Assembly (NCBI GenBank): GCA_017744605.1 | Contig: JAGIAZ010000018.1 | Location: 1 to 64,000, forward strand | DNA from: Sphingobium sp. | GTDB taxonomy: Bacteria > Pseudomonadota > Alphaproteobacteria > Sphingomonadales > Sphingomonadaceae | Reading direction: 5' to 3' | Length of the DNA: 64,000 bases | Shown: piece by piece, positions 43,946 to 50,535 of the stretch | How positions within the stretch are numbered: position 1 is the stretch's first letter | Layout of the letters: each line of letters opens with the position of its first letter | Position numbers and translations under genes: made by a program | Notes under the pieces: generated by a model | Seen by the model: only the letters and a program-made list of their open reading frames with translations | Databases searched by the model: none | What the model was told of the DNA's origin: nothing

Positions 43946-44382
43946 TCGATATGCGCATGGAGCCGCGCTTGGTGATCCGTGGCCGCAAGGTCGTTGGCGG
44001 CGTTGCCGAGGGTGAAGCGTTGGTGACGCGCGAGACGATCTCCGGCTGGGGCGGCATCGATTCGACGACGGGCACGGTGATCGAAAGCCGGCACGAACTG
44101 AGGGGCGTGAGCTTCGCGGGCAAGGTCCTCGTCTTTCCCGGCGCCAAGGGTTCGTCCGGCTGGTCCGGCGCCTTTCACCTCGCGCGGCTGCGCGGCACGG
44201 CGCCGCGGGCGATGATCTTCACGGTCATGACGACCAAGATCGCCCTGGGCGCGGTGGTGATGCGAATCCCGACGGTGACGGATTGCGATGCCGACCCGCT
44301 CGACATGATCCGCACCGGCGACTGGGTCCGCGTCGATGGCGATGCCGGCACGATCAGTATCTGGGACAAGCGGCCGGATTGA
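43942..44382 (+). CDS. Aconitase X small (swivelling-domain) subunit
   Basis: A 146-residue protein of the DUF126 family, the mobile domain that completes the active site of aconitase X. The conserved KGSSGWSGAF loop carries the serine seen in characterised enzymes, and IPTVTDCDAD is at the C-terminal side. GTG 43942 overlaps the stop of the large subunit gene (GTGA). Together the two subunits should dehydrate a hydroxy acid in the cytosol. Confidence 0.88.
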   Translation: MIDMRMEPRLVIRGRKVVGGVAEGEALVTRETISGWGGIDSTTGTVIESRHELRGVSFAGKVLVFPGAKGSSGWSGAFHLARLRGTAPRAMIFTVMTTKIALGAVVMRIPTVTDCDADPLDMIRTGDWVRVDGDAGTISIWDKRPD

Positions 44383-44466
44383 AGCGCCAACGCCGTCATT
44401 CCCGCGCAGTCCGGCTATCTCAGCACCAAGAAGATCCTCTCCCCAAATTGTTCTGTGACGGTGCCG

Positions 44467-45075
44467 TCATGCAAAGCGGATCGTCCTCACCCGGAACACC
44501 GCAGTTTGCAGCCCCGTTTTCGTGGTCAATGCAGCGAGAGCGCGTGCCGTATTCCGGGCTTCCTCCGCGTTGCTGAAGAACAGGTGCAAGAAGCATTTTA
44601 CGGGTTGTGGCGGCGCCATCGCGGCTTTTGCGATCAGGGCCGTGACTTCGTCGCGGATCAGGGCCTGGGAAGGCAGGGTCGCGATGGCAGCTTCCAGTTG
44701 CGCGGCATCGCCTTGCTCCACCGCCACGATGAGCTTGTTGCCCTCTTCCGCGTCTCTCAGCCCGGTGTATCCTGCAAGCGAATAGCCTGATCCATGGCCG
44801 AGGAAATTCGGCTCATCCTGCGCCATGGCGACCGCTGCGGAGCTCTGGAATGCCTCCGCCATGGCTTCGGGACTGTCGAAACAGAGTTCGACGAAGCCAT
44901 CCGCGCGCAGGAACGCGCCGCCTGGAGGCGCGAATTCCTCCTCGACATGGTTCTGGACATAGCCACGAAGGCCTGGGAGCTGGGTGATGAACTCGCCATG
45001 GTGCAGCCATCCTTGCGAAAACTGCGCCTGGCTGTCGCCATCGCGCCGGACCAGAACGGACATCCGCTTGAACAT
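44467..45075 (-). CDS. EthD-domain protein 1
   Basis: A 202-residue cytosolic protein. The N-terminus MFKRMSVLVRRDGDSQAQFS followed by WLHHGEFITQLPGLRGYVQN is the ferredoxin-like alpha/beta barrel pattern of EthD, a family named for an accessory protein of ethyl tert-butyl ether degradation and including small cyclases and decarboxylases. The C-terminal half appears to be a second, diverged copy. It lies 12 bases after the SDR-like gene on the same strand. Function in the pathway unknown. Confidence 0.75.
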   Translation of the reverse strand: MFKRMSVLVRRDGDSQAQFSQGWLHHGEFITQLPGLRGYVQNHVEEEFAPPGGAFLRADGFVELCFDSPEAMAEAFQSSAAVAMAQDEPNFLGHGSGYSLAGYTGLRDAEEGNKLIVAVEQGDAAQLEAAIATLPSQALIRDEVTALIAKAAMAPPQPVKCFLHLFFSNAEEARNTARALAALTTKTGLQTAVFRVRTIRFA

Positions 45076-45087
45076 GGAAGCCTTTCC

Positions 45088-45801
45088 TCAGGCGATGGAG
45101 GCGCCGCCATCGAGCGTGACGATCGTACCCGTGGCATAACCGGTGGCGGCAAGGAGCAGCAGCTGGCGGGCGATTTCCTCGCCTGTGCCGACACGTCCTG
45201 CCGGATAGTTCGCCCCCACTGTGGCATACATGGCGGCCTGTTCCTCTGCGCTAAGGTGCGACCACATTCCCCCCGCGACCATGGCCGGCGAAACTGCGTT
45301 GACCCGCACCGGCTTCAATTCCAGCGCGAGGCCTTGGACCAGACTTTCGAGCGCGCCGTTGATCGCCCCCATCAGCGCGCGCCCTGCGACCGGGCGGGTT
45401 GCCAGAAACCCGGCGACGACCGAGAGCGAGCCGCCAGGCGCGATCCGGGCCGAGCGAGCAACGTGGTAGAAGCCCCAGAACTTGCTCTCGAACGCCTGCC
45501 GCGCATCGCTCAGCGGCAACTGGCGCACGGGCGCGATCTTCACCTCTGATCCGGTGACGACCACATGGTCCCACGCGCCGGACTCGGCAAAGTATGCGGC
45601 CACGTCTTCGTCGCTGATCAGGTCGAGCATGGCTGACTGCGCGCCCTTCCCGATCTGCGCCACTGCCGCTTCCAGCCGCGCAGCCGACCGCGACGCAATG
45701 GTCACCGATGCGCCGTATTCGGCGGCCAGGGCTGCGGTCGCCAGTCCGATTCCGGAACTGCCGCCAGCGACGAGAATACGCTGGCCATTGAAGTCGAGCA
45801 T
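45088..45801 (-). CDS. Atypical SDR-fold protein lacking the usual Tyr-Lys pair
   Basis: A 237-residue Rossmann-fold protein. The cofactor loop GGSSGIG is intact at residues 12-18, and the C-terminal TIVTLDGGASIA is typical of SDRs. Where classical enzymes have Tyr-x-x-x-Lys, this protein reads LMGAINGALESL, so Tyr and Lys appear replaced by Met and Asn; the NNAG segment is also missing (VVVTGSEVK). A known side branch of SDRs has this appearance. It may use another catalytic arrangement or have a binding role. It is divergent from the VOC gene. Confidence 0.82.
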   Translation of the reverse strand: MLDFNGQRILVAGGSSGIGLATAALAAEYGASVTIASRSAARLEAAVAQIGKGAQSAMLDLISDEDVAAYFAESGAWDHVVVTGSEVKIAPVRQLPLSDARQAFESKFWGFYHVARSARIAPGGSLSVVAGFLATRPVAGRALMGAINGALESLVQGLALELKPVRVNAVSPAMVAGGMWSHLSAEEQAAMYATVGANYPAGRVGTGEEIARQLLLLAATGYATGTIVTLDGGASIA

Positions 45802-46035
45802 GCCATTTCCCCTCTCGGAAGCCGGAGCCTCTCGCATTCGCTGGACCAATTGGCGATGGCTGGGACTGCACTGCGCGATGTGCGCCCACTCTCGCTTCGG
45901 CTTGGGCAAAGCCGCAATTGCGGCCGGAGCGATCCAGACGGAGAGTGCCCTTTCTCTTGGACAGGACCGCACAGCCATTTGCCAAACGGGGCGCAGGCGA
46001 TAGGCTCGCGTGACTACATCTGCCGGGGAGCGAAG

Positions 46036-47100
46036 ATGCCTGCACAAGTCGTTGCCATCCGTTTCCCGCTGCGCCGAATGCTCATGAACGTGATGGCGTT
46101 CAGCATCGGACTCGGCGCAATTTCCGGCGCGGTGATCGCCAGGAGCGAAGACCTGAAACAGGCATCTCCTGCCTCCGCACCGGTAACTCCGGCACTCTCC
46201 GAACGCCCGCTTGCCGGCATCGCCCAGATTACGATCCGCGTGAGCGATTTGCGCCGGGCCGCCAGCTATTATGAAGGTGTCCTCGGCTTTCATCATGCAT
46301 TTGACGTCGGGGAGGGCGGGCAGCACTCATCCTACTACAAGGTCAACGATTCCCAGTTTCTGGAGTTGGTGCCCAGCCTGAAGCCCGGCGAAATCGACCG
46401 GCAGGCGCGGATCGTCTTCGAGACCTCCGATATCGAAGAACTCCGTGGCAAGTTCGCCGCGCTCGATGCAGCGCCGGGCGCGATCCGGCGTGAGGCGGAT
46501 GGCAATCGCGTCTTCCAGATTGTCGCGCCCAACGGCTTTCCATTCGACTTCAAGCAATATGATCCCGGCTCGCGGCAGGTCCGTCTGCGCGGCAGGCTGC
46601 TCGGAAAGGGGCGCATCGCCACCCACCTGATCCACGCCGGCACGCTGGTGACCGACGAGGCTACCCGCGCCTTCCTCAAGCGGCTCGGCCTTACCGGTGT
46701 GGTCTTCGGCGAGAGGCGGGACTATCTCGAAACCCCGGAGACCGACCGCAACCTCGAAACCAAAAACCCGCCGCTGGACCCAGATAACCCGGCCACGCGC
46801 GCGCAATATCTGCGCGAGTTGCACGGGGCGACCAATCACTTCGCGCTTGAAGTCGCCGACATGCACGCGGTGCGTGAGGAGCTGAAGCGGCGCGGCGGTT
46901 ATGACGATGTGCGGCTGCGCACTGCGGTCGGGAACAACCGCCATTGGCTCATCCACCTGTTCGATCCCGACGGCTCGCGCACCGAATTCATGAGCCGCGA
47001 CGTGGTGGCGGACGACGTGCCTTCGTTTTCGGTCATGCCGCCAGGGCCTCCCGCGCCGCCGATCAGGGCGACGCAGAAGGGCGTCTATCCCTGGCCCTGA
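46036..47100 (+). CDS. Exported VOC (glyoxalase/dioxygenase-fold) protein
   Basis: A 354-residue protein with GGGGAG eight bases before the start. The N-terminus has a basic stretch and hydrophobic segment (about residues 12-37), a signal peptide or membrane anchor. Two VOC modules follow: IAQITIRVSDLRRAASYYEG with VLGF, and THLIHAGTLVTD and NHFALEVADMHAVREELKRR, ending with DPDGSRTEFM, whose Glu could be a metal ligand. The fold occurs in extradiol dioxygenases, isomerases and glyoxalases. An exported member beside a PQQ dehydrogenase is unusual. The reaction is unknown. Confidence 0.8.
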   Translation: MPAQVVAIRFPLRRMLMNVMAFSIGLGAISGAVIARSEDLKQASPASAPVTPALSERPLAGIAQITIRVSDLRRAASYYEGVLGFHHAFDVGEGGQHSSYYKVNDSQFLELVPSLKPGEIDRQARIVFETSDIEELRGKFAALDAAPGAIRREADGNRVFQIVAPNGFPFDFKQYDPGSRQVRLRGRLLGKGRIATHLIHAGTLVTDEATRAFLKRLGLTGVVFGERRDYLETPETDRNLETKNPPLDPDNPATRAQYLRELHGATNHFALEVADMHAVREELKRRGGYDDVRLRTAVGNNRHWLIHLFDPDGSRTEFMSRDVVADDVPSFSVMPPGPPAPPIRATQKGVYPWP

Positions 47101-47212
47101 GCTGGTGTGGCTGGCCTATGCGCTCTCGGCACAGCGAAGGTGCGGCGGCGGCAAGTGTTGACAGGCTGCCTGCAGGCTAGGGACCTTGCATCATAGCGTG
47201 GGGAGTATGCCG

Positions 47213-49492
47213 ATGAAGGTCCGCCAGTTTGCCGGTGCGGCGCGCAAGACAATCGCCGACCATCCGGCGCGGACGGCTCTGGCGCTCGCCAGCCTTGCGC
47301 TTTCGGCGGGCCTCGTCGCGCAGGTGCTGCCGGCCCCGCCGGTGAAGCTCGCCGAGGGTCCGGGCAAGCTTGAGGTCTCGCGCTATTGTGCGCGGTGCCA
47401 CGGCCTCGGCAACGTCATCTCGAAGCGGCGCTCGGCGGATGAGTGGCGCCAGCTGCTCGCCAAGATGAAGACGCTCGGCCTGCTGATGCCTGAGGCCGAC
47501 TATGCCAAGGCGCAGGAGTATCTGATCGCCAACTACGGCGAACTGCCCGGCACCGGTGCGGTCGCCAGCGCGGTTGCGGCGCCCACCAACCAGGTTGCCG
47601 CCAACCACCCGCGGCCGAGCGGTCCGAACCAGTGGCCGGCCTATGGCGGCGGGGGTGCGAACATCAACTATTCGCCTCTCACCCAGATTAACACGCGTAA
47701 CGTGCGCCGGCTGGCTCCTTCATGGACCTATCACTATGGCACCGGGCCGTCGACGGCGGGCGACCAGGGCCTCGACTTCCGCTTCGAAGGCACACCGTTG
47801 CTGATCGGCGGGGTGATGTACATTTCGACCCCGTCCTCCCCGCTCAAGCCGGACCTCAAGGCGGCCGTCGTCGCACTACGGCCCGAGACCGGCGAGGTGC
47901 TATGGAAGTACGAAAGCCCGCTCAACATTCACGGCCGCGGGCTCGCTTATTGGCCCGGTGACGACAAGACCGCGCCACGCCTGATCTTCGCGACCGACAA
48001 GGGCTACCTCGTCGCCCTCGACATGGTCACCGGGCAGCCGGCCAAGGGCTTTGGCCGCGATGGCTCGATCGATGCCTATATCGGCGTGGCGTCCGAGATC
48101 GTCGGGGAATCGCGGCGGAATTCATTCACGATCCCCAACCCGGTGACGATCTATAAGAACCTAATCATCACCGGCGCCCGCCCGGGCGAGGCGGGACCTC
48201 CGGGGCCACGTGGCGATATCCGCGCCTTCGATGCAGTGACCGGCCGCCTGGTCTGGACCTTCCACGTCATCCCACAGCCGGGCGAGCCGGGGCATGAGGC
48301 GTGGCAGGGCGACGAATGGCGCGATGTCAGCGGCGGCAACGTCTGGTCGACCATGGCGCTCGACGAGGAACGGGGTATCCTGTTCGCGCCCACCGGCGAT
48401 GCCAATTCAGACGCCAAGGGCAGCCAGCTCTACTCCAGCTCGATCGTCGCGCTCGACGCCAATACCGGCAAGCTCATCTGGTACCATCAGCTCAGCCATC
48501 GCGACATCTGGGACTGGGACGCCCCGGTGCCGCCGGCGCTCGCCGACCTCACCATCAACGGCAAGAAAGTCCCCGCCGTGATGGTCGCAGGCAAGCACAG
48601 CCTGTTTTACATGTTCGACCGCACCACGGGTGAACCGCTCAACGGCTTCACCGAAAAGGAGACCCCGCATCCGGACGGCCCCGATCCCGACATCTGGCCC
48701 ACCCAGCCGTTCCCCGATGCTCCCGGACCGCTCGCGCGCACCAAGATGACGCGCGACGAGATTCCCGACCTCGTCCCGGGCATGAAGGCGGCCTGCCAGA
48801 AATACTGGGACGACAACGGCATCGTCAGCGGCGATCTCTATGCCCCGCGCAAGAGCACCAAGAGCGCGACGGTGACCTATCCGGGGCCGACCGGCGGTCC
48901 GAACTGGGGTGGCGGCTCCTATGATCCCAACACCGGCTATTACATGATCAACGTCCAGAACCGCCCGACCTACCTGCCGAAGGCGGCGCCGGGGTCGGGG
49001 CCGGGCATGATGAACCGCAGCGCCGGTGCGGGTGGTCCTCCGCCGCCGCGCCCGGCCGGCCCGCGCCCGCCGCAGGCCTTCAGCTATACCACGCCGACCG
49101 GTCTCACCCTGACCTGCGGGCCGACCCCCTGGGGCGAGTTAGTGGCAGTGGACGTCAATGCCCGCAAGATCGCCTGGCGGGTGCCGCTCGGTACCACTCC
49201 GGCGCTGGGCAAGGCCGGGCTTAACACCGGTGCGCCCAACCTTGGCGGCAATATCGTCACGGCCGGCGGGCTGGTATTCATCGGCGCCGCCAACGACCGC
49301 AAACTGCGTGCCTTTGACGTGAAGACCGGCAAGGTCCTGTGGGAAGGCCAGCTCGAGGCGAGCGCTCACTCGACGCCGGTCACCTATATGGGTGCTGACG
49401 GCAAGCAGTACGTAGCCGTAGCGGCCGGCGGCGGTACGACCGCGGGTGGACGGGAAATGTCAGACACGCTGGTGGCATTCCGCCTGCCTTGA
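47213..49492 (+). CDS. Cytochrome c-PQQ dehydrogenase fusion
   Basis: A 759-residue exported quinoprotein. Signal or anchor at about residues 15-45; cytochrome c haem site CARCHG at Cys59-Cys62-His63 in the N-terminal domain; then a PQQ propeller from about residue 145 (WPAYGGGGANINYSPLTQIN). The active-site region reads HRDIWDWDAP with Asp434 and Asp436. This arrangement resembles membrane glucose/quinate-type quinoproteins more than alcohol dehydrogenases with a C-terminal haem. A Pro/Gly-rich insert is near residues 585-625. It should oxidise a polyol, cyclitol or alcohol in the periplasm. Confidence 0.9.
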   Translation: MKVRQFAGAARKTIADHPARTALALASLALSAGLVAQVLPAPPVKLAEGPGKLEVSRYCARCHGLGNVISKRRSADEWRQLLAKMKTLGLLMPEADYAKAQEYLIANYGELPGTGAVASAVAAPTNQVAANHPRPSGPNQWPAYGGGGANINYSPLTQINTRNVRRLAPSWTYHYGTGPSTAGDQGLDFRFEGTPLLIGGVMYISTPSSPLKPDLKAAVVALRPETGEVLWKYESPLNIHGRGLAYWPGDDKTAPRLIFATDKGYLVALDMVTGQPAKGFGRDGSIDAYIGVASEIVGESRRNSFTIPNPVTIYKNLIITGARPGEAGPPGPRGDIRAFDAVTGRLVWTFHVIPQPGEPGHEAWQGDEWRDVSGGNVWSTMALDEERGILFAPTGDANSDAKGSQLYSSSIVALDANTGKLIWYHQLSHRDIWDWDAPVPPALADLTINGKKVPAVMVAGKHSLFYMFDRTTGEPLNGFTEKETPHPDGPDPDIWPTQPFPDAPGPLARTKMTRDEIPDLVPGMKAACQKYWDDNGIVSGDLYAPRKSTKSATVTYPGPTGGPNWGGGSYDPNTGYYMINVQNRPTYLPKAAPGSGPGMMNRSAGAGGPPPPRPAGPRPPQAFSYTTPTGLTLTCGPTPWGELVAVDVNARKIAWRVPLGTTPALGKAGLNTGAPNLGGNIVTAGGLVFIGAANDRKLRAFDVKTGKVLWEGQLEASAHSTPVTYMGADGKQYVAVAAGGGTTAGGREMSDTLVAFRLP

Positions 49493-49517
49493 TCGAGCCT
49501 TGAGAAGGAGAGACACG

Positions 49518-50423
49518 ATGCGACTTCGCCTGGGCGGTCTTGCCGCGATGCTCCTGCTTTCGGCCTCATGTGCGGGGGCGCAGGCGCCGCCTGCCGAGCC
49601 CGCCGGCCCGCCTCCGGGCCCGCCGATCAACCCGGCCGATCCCTGGCCGGGGATGAAGCGCCTGCTCATCGTAGCCGACGTGCAGACCGGCTTCCACCAT
49701 GACTCGATCAACCACGCAATAGGTGTGATCGAGCAGATGGGCCGCGAGAAGCATGAGTGGGCGACCGTGATCCGCACCGATTCCCAGCTGCTGACCAAGC
49801 AGCCGATCGTCGGGCAGGGCAGCCGCTATGCCGGGCGGCCGATCAACGCCCGCAACCTCGGCCAGTTCGACGCGGTGTTCTTCCTCGGCAGCGGGGCGGG
49901 GACGCTGACCGACCAGCAGAAGGCCGACCTGCTCTCCTTCGTCAAGGAGGATGGCAAAGGCTTCATCGCCGGCCACGCCGCAACCGTCGCCAACTACGAA
50001 TGGCCGGCCTTCATCGACATGATCGGCGGCTTCATGGACTATGAATACCGCCCGGCCGACATGGCGCTGCTTAATGAGGACCCGAAGTTTCCGGGCGCGA
50101 AAGTCTTTCCAAAGGCGTTCAAGTTCAACGACCAGTTTCCGGTCATGCGCGCGCCGTTCACGAGCAAGGATGTCCACGTCATCCTCCGGCTCGACGCAAG
50201 CAAGCTCACGCCCGAGCAGCGCGCGCACCGGCCGGATGGCGACATCCCGGTGGTCTGGGCCAAGCAGTATGGCAAGGGCCGAGTCTACAACTTGACTATC
50301 GGACATCGCGAGGAAGTCTGGGACGATCCCAAGTTCCGCGAACTGGCGCGCGGCGGCATTCGCTGGGCGCTTGGGCTGGTTCCAGCTGACGCTTCTCCAA
50401 GTGCGCCACCAGCCAATCGATAG
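49518..50423 (+). CDS. Exported ThuA-like protein
   Basis: A 301-residue protein with a signal peptide (residues 1-22, ending AGAQA) and a Pro-rich linker, then a ThuA-type class I glutamine-amidotransferase-like fold: KRLLIVADVQTGFHHDS, FDAVFFLGSG, GKGFIAGHAAT and VVWAKQYGKGRVYNLTIGH. ThuA proteins are linked to sugar metabolism but most have no proven reaction. It starts 25 bases after the PQQ fusion gene and should be in the same transcript. Confidence 0.85.
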   Translation: MRLRLGGLAAMLLLSASCAGAQAPPAEPAGPPPGPPINPADPWPGMKRLLIVADVQTGFHHDSINHAIGVIEQMGREKHEWATVIRTDSQLLTKQPIVGQGSRYAGRPINARNLGQFDAVFFLGSGAGTLTDQQKADLLSFVKEDGKGFIAGHAATVANYEWPAFIDMIGGFMDYEYRPADMALLNEDPKFPGAKVFPKAFKFNDQFPVMRAPFTSKDVHVILRLDASKLTPEQRAHRPDGDIPVVWAKQYGKGRVYNLTIGHREEVWDDPKFRELARGGIRWALGLVPADASPSAPPANR

Positions 50424-50476
50424 GGCTGCGCTGGCTAGACCCTGGAGAACCCACGTCGCCTAATCCCCAAGTGAAC

Positions 50477-50518
50477 TTGCCGGAATCGCATCTCCGGCAA
50501 TCCCCGCGAAAGGCGGGG
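50477..50518 (+). repeat. Two hairpins in the leader of the TonB receptor gene
   Basis: TTGCCGGA (50477-50484) pairs with TCCGGCAA (50493-50500), and CCCCGC (50502-50507) pairs with GCGGGG (50513-50518). The second resembles a REP half-element (CCCCGCGAAAGGCGGGG). They end five bases before the ribosome binding site GGGGGAGG (50523-50530), so they may affect translation or be a relic of a REP element. Confidence 0.45.
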
Positions 50519-50535
50519 CACAGGGGGAGGGCGTT

